DNA of 64,000 nucleotides from Taishania sp964580465 (GTDB lineage: Bacteria > Bacteroidota > Bacteroidia > Flavobacteriales_D > Crocinitomicaceae). Position 1 is the first letter of the stretch. Every line of letters starts with the position of its first letter. The notes under the pieces were generated by a model. It did not search any database and was not told the DNA's origin. It worked only from the letters and a program-made list of their open reading frames with translations. The stretch lies in the NCBI GenBank assembly GCA_964580465.1, contig CAZOKJ010000011.1:1-64000 (forward strand), given 5' to 3'. This document shows positions 15,433-24,389 of the stretch, in pieces. A program made the position numbers and the translations under genes.

Positions 15433-17076
15433 ATGGCAGTTTCTCAAAAAGAGCTAGAAGTAAATAAGAACGACGATGACATGCGCTTAAAAATTAGTGC
15501 ACTCGAAAAAACATTAGCTAAGATATACGAAGGAGGCGGTAAAAAACGCATTGATAAACTTCATGAACAAGGAAAATTAACAGCAAGAGAACGTATAGAC
15601 TTGTTGTTAGACCCTAATACTGACCGTGTTGAAGTGGGTGCATTAGCTGGTTATGAAATGTATCCTGAACATGGAGGATGCCCTTCTGGAGGTGTTGTAA
15701 TTGTTATCGGTTACGTTAAAGGAAAACAGTGTATTGTTGTTGCTAATGATGCAACTGTAAAAGCTGGTGCTTGGTTCCCAATAACAGGGAAGAAAAACTT
15801 GCGTGCACAAGAAATAGCAATGGAAAATCGTTTGCCTATTATCTATTTGGTGGATAGTGCAGGTGTTTATTTGCCAATGCAAGATGAAATTTTTCCTGAT
15901 AAAGAGCATTTTGGACGTATTTTTAGAAACAATGCAGTGATGAGTTCTATGGGAATTGTACAAATTGCTGCTGTTATGGGAAGTTGCGTAGCTGGTGGAG
16001 CTTACTTGCCAATTATGTCTGATGAGTCATTAATCGTTAATGGAACAGGAACTATTTTCTTGGCTGGTAGCTACTTGGTGAAAGCAGCAATCGGTGAAAC
16101 AATTGATAATGAAACATTAGGTGGGGCAACAACTCACACAGCTATATCTGGCGTTTGCGACTATAAAACAGAAAATGACGAAGAATGCATTGCTACTATT
16201 CGTGATTTAATGGATAAAATTGGTCAACCTGAAAATGCTGGATTTGATCGCAAAGAAGCGGTGCTGCCAAAGCATGAATTAAAATCAATTTATGGTATTA
16301 TGCCAGTTGATCGTTCAAAGCCTTACAGTACACATGAGTTAATTGAACGTTTGGTGGATAATTCAGAATACACAGAATACAAAGCAGATTATGGACGTTC
16401 AATTGTATGTGCTTATGCTCGCATAGATGGATGGAGTGTTGGTATTGTTGCTAACCAACGTGAAATTATTAAAAATGCGAAGGGTGAAATGCAATTTGGA
16501 GGTGTTATCTACTCTGATTCTGCAGATAAAGCAGCTCGTTTTATTATGAACTGCAACCAAAAAAATATCCCTCTGGTTTTCTTACAAGACGTTACTGGTT
16601 TCATGGTAGGTTCAAAGAGCGAACATGGCGGAATCATTAAAGATGGAGCAAAAATGGTAAATGCGATGGCCAATTCCGTTGTTCCTAAATTTACTATTGT
16701 TGTAGGTAACTCATACGGAGCTGGTAATTATGCTATGTGTGGTAAAGCTTACGATCCTCGTTTAATTGTTGCTTGGCCAACTGCTGAAATTGCAGTAATG
16801 GGTGGTGCAGCTGCGGCTAAAGTCTTGTTACAAATTGAAGTAGCTACTTTAAAAGGTAGAGGAGAAGAAATTACTCCTGAACGTGAAAAAGAATTGTTCG
16901 ATACGATAAAAAGTCGCTATGATAAACAAATCTCCCCTTATTACGCAGCAAGTAGATTGTGGGTAGATGCTATTATTGACCCGGCTGAAACACGCAAGGT
17001 AATTTCTATGGGAATTGAGATGGCGAATCACAAAAAAGCTGAAAAACCTTACAATGTAGGTGTAATTCAAACGTGA
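15433..17076 (+). CDS. Acyl-CoA carboxylase carboxyltransferase (beta) subunit, methylcrotonyl-CoA carboxylase-like
   Basis: Transfers carboxyl from biotin to an acyl-CoA. The 547 residues have the N-terminal ARERIDLLLD helix, the GGCPSGGVVIVIGYV strand region and the oxyanion-hole glycine pairs. VDSAGVYLPMQDEIFPD and VMGSCVAGGAYLP resemble the methylcrotonyl-CoA carboxylase beta subunit (leucine breakdown) more than the propionyl or acetyl enzymes. The biotin-carboxylase alpha subunit and isovaleryl-CoA dehydrogenase are not adjacent. It has its own downstream terminator, so it appears to be monocistronic. Confidence 0.88.
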   Translation: MAVSQKELEVNKNDDDMRLKISALEKTLAKIYEGGGKKRIDKLHEQGKLTARERIDLLLDPNTDRVEVGALAGYEMYPEHGGCPSGGVVIVIGYVKGKQCIVVANDATVKAGAWFPITGKKNLRAQEIAMENRLPIIYLVDSAGVYLPMQDEIFPDKEHFGRIFRNNAVMSSMGIVQIAAVMGSCVAGGAYLPIMSDESLIVNGTGTIFLAGSYLVKAAIGETIDNETLGGATTHTAISGVCDYKTENDEECIATIRDLMDKIGQPENAGFDRKEAVLPKHELKSIYGIMPVDRSKPYSTHELIERLVDNSEYTEYKADYGRSIVCAYARIDGWSVGIVANQREIIKNAKGEMQFGGVIYSDSADKAARFIMNCNQKNIPLVFLQDVTGFMVGSKSEHGGIIKDGAKMVNAMANSVVPKFTIVVGNSYGAGNYAMCGKAYDPRLIVAWPTAEIAVMGGAAAAKVLLQIEVATLKGRGEEITPEREKELFDTIKSRYDKQISPYYAASRLWVDAIIDPAETRKVISMGIEMANHKKAEKPYNVGVIQT

Positions 17077-17096
17077 TTTTAACGATTTTTAATAAG

Positions 17097-17132
17097 AATA
17101 GGATTGATTGAAAGGTCAATCCTATTTTTTTT
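17097..17132 (+). terminator. Terminator after the carboxylase gene
   Basis: AATAGGATTGA (17097-17107) and TCAATCCTATT (17116-17126) are perfect 11-base arms with an 8-base loop and a T run. Confidence 0.85.
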
Positions 17133-17146
17133 AATAACTTTGTAAC

Positions 17147-17398
17147 ATGAGATTAGTAAAAATTATTCCACATAAACACTATAAAATTCAAGTGTTTCAA
17201 TACAATGGGAAATACATTGTAAAAATTGAATTGGGACAATTTGAACAAACGTTTAAAATTGGAGAAACAGACGTTTTTGAGTTGCAAGATGTTGTCAATA
17301 TGATTACAGATGATTTGTTGAATAATTCGTTGCAACGTTTTGTTGAAATGCGTAAAGATTGGGAAGAGGCTTTTAAAAATAAAAATACAATTAAATAA
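17147..17398 (+). CDS. Small conserved hypothetical protein
   Basis: An 83-residue charged protein without signal peptide or membrane segment. It reads as short beta strands (HYKIQVFQYNGKYIVKIEL) followed by a helical C-terminal half. I do not recognise a family. Its stop codon overlaps the ATG of the next gene by one base (TAATG), so the two are translationally coupled. Coding is supported by this overlap, the fit between terminator and downstream gene, and the ordered composition. Confidence 0.7.
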   Translation: MRLVKIIPHKHYKIQVFQYNGKYIVKIELGQFEQTFKIGETDVFELQDVVNMITDDLLNNSLQRFVEMRKDWEEAFKNKNTIK

Positions 17399-17991
17399 TG
17401 AAAAAATTAATGTTTGTTGGTGCATTGGCATTGACGTTGGTTGCTTGTAAATCTGAAAAAAAAGAAGATAAAAAAGAAGAAGTAGCACCAGTTCACACAG
17501 CAGCAGCTGCAGTAGATGGCGGTGTTAAAATCGCATTTTATGTATTGGATTCTGTTGCAGAAACTTTTGAAGTATACAAAAAAGAAAACGAAACTTTTGA
17601 AAAAGAAGGGCAACAATTACAAAACCAATTGATTGCTATGCAAAAAGAAATGGAGCGTGTTTATAGAGAGTATGAAACAGGTGCGAAACAGCAAATTTTG
17701 ACACCCAATCAAATGGCTAACTATGAACAAAAAATAGGTTCTTTGCAACAAAAGATAGCTGAGTTTCAAAATAATAAAATGGGAGCTTTTCAACAGCGCC
17801 AAATTGAAGCTACAACTGCTATTCAAAATAAAATCAATAAATACAGCGAAGAATTTTGTAGAGAAAATAAAATTGATTTGTTGTTGGTAAGCGGAACAGG
17901 TTCACAAGTTGGCTATGGAAATCCGTCTATGGATATGACAGTGAAATTTGTTGAATTTATGAATGAGAAAGAAAAATCAGTAGGAAAATAG
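17398..17991 (+). CDS. OmpH/Skp-like periplasmic chaperone family lipoprotein
   Basis: A 197-residue protein with a lipoprotein signal (Cys 17 after LTLVA) and a Lys/Glu-rich linker. The sequence KIAFYVLDSVAE matches the first strand of OmpH/Skp. A long helical arm (about 60-145, rich in Q/E/K) and a C-terminal strand pair (IDLLLVSGTGSQVGY) complete the Skp jellyfish layout. Skp-like proteins hold unfolded outer-membrane proteins in the periplasm; a lipid-anchored form is common in Bacteroidota. It starts at the stop of the preceding small gene and is followed 6 bases later by the DUF4924 gene. Confidence 0.85.
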   Translation: MKKLMFVGALALTLVACKSEKKEDKKEEVAPVHTAAAAVDGGVKIAFYVLDSVAETFEVYKKENETFEKEGQQLQNQLIAMQKEMERVYREYETGAKQQILTPNQMANYEQKIGSLQQKIAEFQNNKMGAFQQRQIEATTAIQNKINKYSEEFCRENKIDLLLVSGTGSQVGYGNPSMDMTVKFVEFMNEKEKSVGK

Positions 17992-17997
17992 TTTGAA

Positions 17998-18549
17998 ATG
18001 CTTGTAGCTCAACAAAAATTAGAAGAAAATATTGCCGAATACATCCTTTATATGTATCAAATTGAGGATGTAATTCGTGCGTGCAATTTTGATATTGATG
18101 TAATCATTAATCAAATAGTGCGTCCTCAATTGCCCGATGAATCTTTTTTACCGCAATACATTAAATGGTACAAAGAGTTAATTAGAGATATGCAAGATCA
18201 ACGCATTACTAAAACGGGGCATTTGCTGGATTTGAATGAAATTTTAGTTGAACTAAGTTTTTTACATAACACACTAGTTACGCAACCGGGAGAAAATAAA
18301 TACAAAGCGTTGGTGGATGCAGCTCAACCAAATATCCAAGAGTTCAAACAAAAGTCAAATTTGAAAGATAAAAATGACATTGAACTGTTATTTGGTGCTA
18401 TGTACATGAAATTGTTGATGCGTTTACAAAAGAAAGAAATTTCTCCTGAAACAGAAGAAGCTTTTGATTCCATGCGAATTATGTTGGCTTATCTTTCTCA
18501 AATGTATCACAAAATGAAAAATGGTGATATGGACTTTTTGTACAATTAA
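17998..18549 (+). CDS. DUF4924 family protein
   Basis: A 183-residue, predominantly helical cytoplasmic protein (no signal). Conserved-looking blocks include AEYILYMYQIEDVIRAC near the N-terminus and IELLFGAMYMKLLMRLQKK near 123-141. It matches the Bacteroidota-restricted DUF4924; function unknown. It follows the OmpH-like gene by 6 bases and precedes cdd by 36. Confidence 0.8.
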   Translation: MLVAQQKLEENIAEYILYMYQIEDVIRACNFDIDVIINQIVRPQLPDESFLPQYIKWYKELIRDMQDQRITKTGHLLDLNEILVELSFLHNTLVTQPGENKYKALVDAAQPNIQEFKQKSNLKDKNDIELLFGAMYMKLLMRLQKKEISPETEEAFDSMRIMLAYLSQMYHKMKNGDMDFLYN

Positions 18550-18585
18550 TTATGTTTTTTTTCGTTAATAGAATAAAACAAAAGA

Positions 18586-19062
18586 ATGGAACAGTTAAGC
18601 ATCTCATACGAACGTTTTGATTCTTGGAAAGAATTGCCCGAAAAAGATCAAATGTTGGTGCAAGATGCAATTGCTATTTCCCAAAAAGCATATAGTCCTT
18701 ATTCCAAATTTAAGGTCGGTGCTGTTGTTGTTTTAGACGATGGAACTGTGCTTAAAGGTAACAATCAAGAAAATGCTTCTTTTTCGTTAACAATCTGTGC
18801 TGAACGGGTTGCTTTTTCATTTGCAAAGGCAAATCATCCTGATAAAGAGGTTGTTAAAATGATTGTTGTTGCTGATGGAAGTTCTATTTCCAACGATTAT
18901 TTCTTTTCTCCTTGTGGTGCATGTAGGCAGACGATGTTAGAAGTTGAAGCACAACAAAAAACACCAATGGAATTGCTGATTGTGAACACCAATGGTTTAA
19001 CTCTTCGCTTGACATCAGCAAAAGATTTATTACCCTTTTCATTTTTACTTGACCATGAATAA
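18586..19062 (+). CDS. cdd: Cytidine deaminase
   Basis: Deaminates cytidine and deoxycytidine to uridine for pyrimidine salvage. At 158 residues it is the short homotetrameric type. Zinc ligands are Cys 71 (in TICAERVAF, with catalytic Glu 73) and Cys 110 and Cys 113 (SPCGACRQ); the substrate-binding YSPYSKFKVGA lies at 36-46. Its last 8 bases overlap the start of the following lipoprotein gene. Confidence 0.95.
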   Translation: MEQLSISYERFDSWKELPEKDQMLVQDAIAISQKAYSPYSKFKVGAVVVLDDGTVLKGNNQENASFSLTICAERVAFSFAKANHPDKEVVKMIVVADGSSISNDYFFSPCGACRQTMLEVEAQQKTPMELLIVNTNGLTLRLTSAKDLLPFSFLLDHE

Positions 19063-19822
19063 ATTAACTTTCCTTTTTCTTAGTCTTACTATGTTCGCTT
19101 GCACGAATAGTAAAAAACTCGTGGATAATTTATCCGAAAGTAATGCGATAAATTGGGAATTTGGTCAAGTTAAAGCGTTAGACTTATATTCTGCTCAATC
19201 GACAGACACCACTATTGCAAGTATCGAATATACACTATTACCACAAAACGATGTGTTAAAACCACTGGTAGATTCATTGATTCGAGTTCATTTAGGAGAC
19301 GAAAGCAAAGAGAATATCACTAAACTTTATTTGCAAAATGTTGTTAATGAGTTTATTCGAGAATATAAAGAGTTTAAAAATTCAGAAGAATCTTACCTAA
19401 CATCTTGGTATTATCATTCATCCATTGATTTATGTGAGGTAAAGAAAAATTATTTGAAAGTAGATTTGAATACAGAATTGTACACTGGAGGTGCACATGG
19501 AAACCGAATGGTGAACCATTACATGATAAAAAAAGTATCGCAACAAACCATTACGCTAAAAGATATTTGTACGGACATTACCTTGCTTACAAAATTAGCG
19601 GAAATAAAATTTAGAAAATTTGTCGAAATTGATACAGTAGCTGATTTGAATGAAAATGGATTCTGGTTTACTGACAATCGTTTTTATTTGCCAGAAAATT
19701 TTTATTTTGACGAAGAAGGTTTAACTTTTGTTTTCAACCAATATGAAGTAGCTCCTTATGTATATGGATTGATTTACATCGAATTCAATTGGAATGAAAT
19801 CAATTCAATCGTTAAGATTTAG
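19055..19822 (+). CDS. DUF3298-domain lipoprotein
   Basis: A 255-residue protein from ATG 19055, which overlaps the cdd stop codon. The lipobox is LTMFAC. A DUF4163-like N-terminal part is followed by a DUF3298 (RsiV-like) domain with the conserved TGGAHGN motif and a terminal F-x-x-Y-E-V-A-P-Y-x-x-G strand. Domains of this kind occur in lysozyme-binding anti-sigma RsiV, but no sigma factor is nearby, so that role is not implied. Its 3' end overlaps the convergent gene at 19812. Confidence 0.82.
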   Translation: MNKLTFLFLSLTMFACTNSKKLVDNLSESNAINWEFGQVKALDLYSAQSTDTTIASIEYTLLPQNDVLKPLVDSLIRVHLGDESKENITKLYLQNVVNEFIREYKEFKNSEESYLTSWYYHSSIDLCEVKKNYLKVDLNTELYTGGAHGNRMVNHYMIKKVSQQTITLKDICTDITLLTKLAEIKFRKFVEIDTVADLNENGFWFTDNRFYLPENFYFDEEGLTFVFNQYEVAPYVYGLIYIEFNWNEINSIVKI

Positions 19823-20273
19823 CTAAATTGTTCTTTGCTTCTTTCAAGCATTTTTTCACTTTCTTTTCATGTTTAGCGCGCTCTTCAGGTGTACGGTTTC
19901 CGTCCATTCCTAAGAAAGCCTGACATTTTGTTGATACAAACTCAAAACGTTCTAACAACTTTTCAGCTTCAGGACTTTCAAAATCGGTCATTTTTTTGAT
20001 AGCTCGATCAATTGAATCATTCGCAACAACACATTGACAAAAATCCCATTGTTCACCATATTTTTTTTCAATTTTGGACAAATTCTCCTTAGCTTCTTTT
20101 ATTTCATGTGCTTTTTTAGTGGTGTCGGCTACAAATGGATTGTTTGTTTCAAGAGAGTCTTCAGCAACTTGTTCTTCCTCGTGTTGGTTAATAGGTTCAC
20201 TTGTTACCTCATTTTTACATGCGCTAAGCATAATAAAAAAGGTAATTAAAGTGAATGTAATGTTAATTTTCAT
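19812..20273 (-). CDS. Hypothetical lipoprotein with conserved cysteines
   Basis: A 153-residue protein with the lipobox FFIMLSAC (Cys 19) and an acidic, Thr/Glu-rich linker to about residue 50. Then comes a helical domain containing four cysteines (FCQC, TKCQ, KKCL) that could form two disulfides in the periplasm. I do not recognise the family. Its 3' end overlaps the DUF3298 gene by 11 bases. It is divergent from the DUF4294 gene, with only 53 bases between start codons. Confidence 0.72.
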   Translation of the reverse strand: MKINITFTLITFFIMLSACKNEVTSEPINQHEEEQVAEDSLETNNPFVADTTKKAHEIKEAKENLSKIEKKYGEQWDFCQCVVANDSIDRAIKKMTDFESPEAEKLLERFEFVSTKCQAFLGMDGNRTPEERAKHEKKVKKCLKEAKNNLAKS

Positions 20274-20326
20274 TTTTTGGCAATATCTTTGATAGAATCG
20301 TTATAGAATGTAAAGATAAGAATAAA

Positions 20327-21025
20327 ATGTTACACAAACTTCTTCCTTTAATATTTCTTGTGTTTGGGTTATCAAACTCCTATTCTCAAGAAACAGATTC
20401 AACTATAGTTTACAAAGAGTTGAATGAAATCGTTGTGAATCGTTTTTACAAACAAGCATATAATTCTGAGTTAGCTCGTTTAAAACGGGTATATCCCATG
20501 GCCTTAAAAGCCAAAGCAATAATGGATGAATATGAAAAAGAAATTGAAGATTTGGATTCTCGGAGACAAGAACGGAAATATTCAAAAAAAATGCTGAACT
20601 ACTTGAAAGATGAATTTACATACTCTATTCGAGATTTATATACCAGTGAAGGTCGCTTGTTGCTGCAATTAATTCACAGAGAAACAGGTAAAACGGCTGA
20701 TGAAATTATTGAACAAGCAGTAGGGAAGGCGACAGCTTTTACTTATCGCACAATGGCTAAAATGTTCCATCAAGATTTGCGTTCAACCTATAATCCTGAA
20801 ACAACTAATTATTACACGGAAATTGTAATTAGTGACATTCTAACTGAAAAAATTCCTTTTGTTGTTGAAATGGAAAAAATGACAAAAGAAGCATTTAAAG
20901 AATCCATGAAAAAATACCGAGAAGACAGGAAAAAAGCGCGACTAAAAGCTAAAGAACATCAAAAAAAGGTCAAAGAAGATGAGAAAAAAGCAAAAAAAGA
21001 AGCAAAAAAGATAAAAAATGAGTGA
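20327..21025 (+). CDS. DUF4294 family secreted protein
   Basis: A 232-residue protein with a signal peptide ending near LSNSYSQ. It has a conserved core (LARLKRVYPMALKAKAI, then GRLLLQLIHRETGKTADEII) typical of DUF4294 in Bacteroidota. After about residue 185 it becomes an extremely Lys-rich helical tail (KKARLKAKEHQKKVK and onward), probably an extended coiled coil. Function unknown. Confidence 0.82.
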   Translation: MLHKLLPLIFLVFGLSNSYSQETDSTIVYKELNEIVVNRFYKQAYNSELARLKRVYPMALKAKAIMDEYEKEIEDLDSRRQERKYSKKMLNYLKDEFTYSIRDLYTSEGRLLLQLIHRETGKTADEIIEQAVGKATAFTYRTMAKMFHQDLRSTYNPETTNYYTEIVISDILTEKIPFVVEMEKMTKEAFKESMKKYREDRKKARLKAKEHQKKVKEDEKKAKKEAKKIKNE

Positions 21026-21047
21026 TTTTTGATTGATTTTGAATAAA

Positions 21048-21108
21048 ATTGAATAATTGATTTTTTTGCTGGAATGAAAGGTTTGTAAACTAATCTAAAT
21101 TATTCAAT
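21048..21108. repeat. Inverted repeat between DUF4294 and the LytS-like gene
   Basis: ATTGAATAATT (21048-21058) and AATTATTCAAT (21098-21108) are perfect 11-base inverted copies 39 bases apart. The spacing is long for a terminator. It may be an operator for the kinase gene or chance in AT-rich sequence. Confidence 0.3.
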
Positions 21109-21152
21109 AGGACAATTAACACAAAGCTTTGTCCGTTTGGCGATTTTTTGTT

Positions 21153-21181
21153 TTTGAAAGCTTATTTTTTCGGTATATTTG
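21153..21181 (+). promoter_or_regulatory. Promoter of the LytS-like kinase gene, nearly leaderless
   Basis: TTTG (21153-21156), 17 bases, TATATTTG (21174-21181). The ATG begins 4 bases after the box. Confidence 0.55.
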
Positions 21182-21185
21182 TTTT

Positions 21186-22253
21186 ATGGATCAGAAAATT
21201 CCTATACAACAACTGTATAAATTCAGTTTTAAATTTTCCTTGTTCATTATGCTAACTGCTTTTGTTAGTATTTATGTCATGGAAAATGACTTGAAGATTG
21301 TTTTATTTAGAACATTCATGGCATTTTTGCACTTTTATTTTTGCTTTTTAATCAATGTAGAATTGTACAAAATTTGGTTGCGCAAAAAAGCGGAAGTCAA
21401 CGAAAAAATGAAATTCATCGTTGGTTTGTTAGTAACCATTGTTATTTTTAGTATCACAACATTTACCACACAAAAATTAATAGAACTAAACATTCTTCCT
21501 CAAGAGTTATTAAAAGAAAAAATGGCAGTTGTTTATACAACGTGGAAAGTTCTTTTATACATTCCATTTTTATCGTTTGTCATCTTTTCATCAGTTCAAT
21601 TTTTTCATGGATTTATTATTTTAGCTCATAATACCCGCTTAACAGAGCTTGAAATCGTACGGTTGAAATCAGCGAATATGGAAACAAATAACCAATTGTT
21701 GAAACAGCAAATTCAACCACATTTCCTTTTCAATGCACTCAATACGCTCAAGTCACTCATTAAAAAGCAACCAACCATTGCTGAGGATTATTTGATTCAT
21801 TTATCTGATTTTTTAAGAGCTTCTTTGTCCAGCCATCAAACAGATACAGTTACCATTGAAGAAGAATTAAAATTATGCGATAATTACATGAATATGCAAT
21901 CCATTCGATTTGGTGAAACTTTAAAATATGAAGTAAACGTGCCTGGATGTTATTTGACAAACTATAAAATCCCTTACTTCTCATTGCAACCTTTGTTGGA
22001 AAACGCAATCAAACACAACGAATTAACAAAACAATATCCACTCACCATTCAAATTTTTGTTGACAATAATTATTTGATAGTCAGTAACAATTTGCGTAAA
22101 AAGAAACACGTAGAAACATCTACTCAAAATGGTTTGTCGAACTTAAATGAACGTTACCGCATTTTGTTCAATGAGTCGATTGTTATTAGCGAAACGGAAA
22201 ATGAATTTAAAGTTGGATTAAAATTAATTGAAAATGAACGTAGTAATCATTGA
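21186..22253 (+). CDS. LytS-family sensor histidine kinase
   Basis: A 355-residue kinase of the PF06580 type. I chose ATG 21186 because a promoter lies directly before it; the in-frame extension to 21129 would cross that promoter. Four hydrophobic segments occupy about residues 10-165, then a short coiled coil. The phospho-acceptor region is QQIQPHFLFNALNTLKSLI. The ATPase part has the N-box-like PLLENAIKHNE and a GLSNLNERYR block. It pairs with the LytTR regulator whose ATG lies 20 bases inside this gene's end. Confidence 0.9.
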   Translation: MDQKIPIQQLYKFSFKFSLFIMLTAFVSIYVMENDLKIVLFRTFMAFLHFYFCFLINVELYKIWLRKKAEVNEKMKFIVGLLVTIVIFSITTFTTQKLIELNILPQELLKEKMAVVYTTWKVLLYIPFLSFVIFSSVQFFHGFIILAHNTRLTELEIVRLKSANMETNNQLLKQQIQPHFLFNALNTLKSLIKKQPTIAEDYLIHLSDFLRASLSSHQTDTVTIEEELKLCDNYMNMQSIRFGETLKYEVNVPGCYLTNYKIPYFSLQPLLENAIKHNELTKQYPLTIQIFVDNNYLIVSNNLRKKKHVETSTQNGLSNLNERYRILFNESIVISETENEFKVGLKLIENERSNH

Positions 22254-22986
22254 AGATGAGCAATTAACAGCTGATGATTTAATGGATGTGTTGCACGAAA
22301 TTAATCCTTCAATTACGGTGATTAAACATCTTTCCAGTGTGCAAGAAGGATTAGATTATTTTACCAATGAAAATGATGACATTGATTTGATTTTTAGTGA
22401 CATTCAATTAGGAGATGGCCTTAGTTTTGAATTGTTTAAGCGTGTAACTGTTACAGCTCCAATTGTGTTTTGCACGGCATTTGATGAATATGCCATCGAA
22501 GCTTTTAAATCCAATGGTATCGACTATATTTTGAAGCCTTTTTCTACCAATGATGTACGAAAAGCATTAGAGCGATACAAACAATTAGAAGAAACGTTTA
22601 CATCAAAACTTCAGCAAGTTGCCGATGCGATTGAGGAAAATACACATCAACAATCTGTTCTGGTTTACCACAAAGAAAAAATTATTCCTATACCGTTGAA
22701 TACTATTTCACTGGCCTATATCCGAAACGAAATGGTTTACCTACGCACTTTTGATGGTGAATCGTATCACATTAATAAAAGTTTGGATGAATTAGATCAT
22801 ATGTTGGGAGCTAATTTTTACAGAGCTAACCGACAGCACATTGTCAACCGTCAATCTGTTAAAGATGTGACTACATTTTTGACGCGAAAGTATTTGGTTA
22901 ACTTGAATTTTCCATACCAAGAACAAATCATCGTTAGCAAAGAAAAAATGACGTCTTTTTTGAGGTGGTTGAATGCAAGTGTTTAG
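22234..22986 (+). CDS. LytTR-family response regulator
   Basis: A 251-residue transcription regulator. The receiver domain (1-120) has the acidic pocket IIEDE, phospho-acceptor Asp 56 in IFSDIQLGDG, and Lys in ILKPF. The LytTR DNA-binding domain (about 150-250) has the RNEMVYLRTFDG, FYRANRQHIVN and KYLVNLNF blocks. ATG 22234 is preferred over TTG 22228. Translational overlap with the kinase makes them a dedicated pair; their targets are unknown. Confidence 0.92.
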   Translation: MNVVIIEDEQLTADDLMDVLHEINPSITVIKHLSSVQEGLDYFTNENDDIDLIFSDIQLGDGLSFELFKRVTVTAPIVFCTAFDEYAIEAFKSNGIDYILKPFSTNDVRKALERYKQLEETFTSKLQQVADAIEENTHQQSVLVYHKEKIIPIPLNTISLAYIRNEMVYLRTFDGESYHINKSLDELDHMLGANFYRANRQHIVNRQSVKDVTTFLTRKYLVNLNFPYQEQIIVSKEKMTSFLRWLNASV

Positions 22987-22996
22987 TTGAAGAAAA

Positions 22997-23635
22997 CTAC
23001 TCATTCTCAAAAAGCATGGATTTTAACTCGCTTAAAATAATGGCTGTAGCACCCCAAACTACTTTTTGTTGAATGTCAAAATAAGGCACGTTTTTTAGTG
23101 TAACTCCCTTGTTAATAGGGATGTTTGTGTGTTTTATTAATGATTCATTTTTTAAATCATCGAGTTGGAATTGAATGATTTCTGCAACCTCTCTGTCGTT
23201 TGGCAAATACAACTGCGGTTTTTCACAATAATACAAGTGAGGGGTAACGGTAAATCGACTAACAGGAATGAATAATTCAGTTAAAGCTCCTAAGTGATTA
23301 TCTTCGCATAAGTTCCATCCGATTTCCTCTTGTGTTTCCCTTCTTGCTGTATATTCTAAGTTGGGGTCACTTTTTTCTAATTTTCCTCCTGGAAAACTAA
23401 TCTGTCCACCGTGTGATCCATCATAAGGAGGGCGTTGTATTAAAATAGTATTGATTTGATTTTCAACAGGAAAACAAACGACAGCAACAGCAGAAGGGTT
23501 ATAAGTGTCAATGTCAGGAACTTCATCTCTTGTTAGTGCACGATTTTGAGGAGCTAATCGTTTGTGTGCTTCTATTCCAGGCAATTGCTTAAAAAAAGCG
23601 GTGTCTGTTCGCTTTAAAAATTCGTCAATGGTCAT
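22997..23635 (-). CDS. Nudix hydrolase, coenzyme A pyrophosphatase-like
   Basis: A 212-residue protein with a complete Nudix box from GGKLEKSDPNLEYTARRE through TQEEIGW (G-x5-E-x7-REUxEExGU). The preceding QISFPGG and the following NHLGALTELFIPVSRFTVTP match the CoA pyrophosphatase branch (NudL/YeaB-like), which cleaves CoA to 4'-phosphopantetheine and 3',5'-ADP. The substrate is inferred from family. Its ATG overlaps the upstream lipoprotein stop by one base, so the two are co-transcribed. Confidence 0.88.
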   Translation of the reverse strand: MTIDEFLKRTDTAFFKQLPGIEAHKRLAPQNRALTRDEVPDIDTYNPSAVAVVCFPVENQINTILIQRPPYDGSHGGQISFPGGKLEKSDPNLEYTARRETQEEIGWNLCEDNHLGALTELFIPVSRFTVTPHLYYCEKPQLYLPNDREVAEIIQFQLDDLKNESLIKHTNIPINKGVTLKNVPYFDIQQKVVWGATAIILSELKSMLFENE

Positions 23636-24237
23636 TATTGAATGGATTTAACGATGTTTAAAAAATCATTGTGAAAATAACTTATTGTGTTTTCAAAGCC
23701 AATTAATTGCAATAAAAAATAATGATTTTTGTACTCACAAACAGTAAATAGTTGAAGTACCTTGTCAGAATAAGTATCACCTAAAGCAGTGCGTATCCAT
23801 CCAGTTTTTCCAGTGTATTTATCTATAGGATCCATCTCAGAAAGGTAAAAACCAGTGTTAACAGCAGTAAATTCATTTGTAAAACAGATAAGCAGGTTTT
23901 TACTGTTTGGTTCATTGATTTTATGGCTTTCACAAATTTGTCTAGCTTCTTCTTTTGTAAATTGATCAATGGAAAAATGGAGTGAGTAGCCATTTTTCGC
24001 CGATAAGTTTAAAGATCCTGAGGCCGGTGATTTATAGGAAAACTGTTCGTATAATTCTTCACTAAATAACACTGGGATTCCAATTCTAATTGCACCAAAA
24101 TCACGGTGTTTTATTGAAGTAAAATTCATGTTGTTAGCTTCAATTTTTTGCCTTGTTAACTCACTGTCTCTATCATTGTAAACACAAGCAGATAATGAGA
24201 AAAGGAGCAAGAATAAAATATACCATTGATTTTTCAT
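23635..24237 (-). CDS. Hypothetical lipoprotein
   Basis: A 200-residue protein with lipobox FSLSAC (Cys 18) and no recognised domain. The body is a mixed alpha/beta sequence (FGAIRIGIPVLFSEELYEQF, then ENTISYFHNDFLNIVKS). It is probably anchored on the periplasmic side of a membrane. It is coupled to the Nudix gene through a TAATG overlap. A functional link is not evident. Confidence 0.7.
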   Translation of the reverse strand: MKNQWYILFLLLFSLSACVYNDRDSELTRQKIEANNMNFTSIKHRDFGAIRIGIPVLFSEELYEQFSYKSPASGSLNLSAKNGYSLHFSIDQFTKEEARQICESHKINEPNSKNLLICFTNEFTAVNTGFYLSEMDPIDKYTGKTGWIRTALGDTYSDKVLQLFTVCEYKNHYFLLQLIGFENTISYFHNDFLNIVKSIQ

Positions 24238-24389
24238 GTAAAGTTGGTTGCTTTTGCATTGTAGGGTTAAAATTAATCATTTTTTTCAATCCATTCGTCT
24301 GTAATTGTTACTTTTTTGTTAAAAGCGATACTTAATAACTTCGAACTTATTAAAATAATGTATCTTCGTAAGTTAAATTAAAAACATAC

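Noticed and set aside
15643..15963. 106-codon open frame opposite the carboxylase beta gene
   Set aside because: His/Cys/Thr-rich antisense translation typical of shadows in AT-rich genes; no supporting signal.
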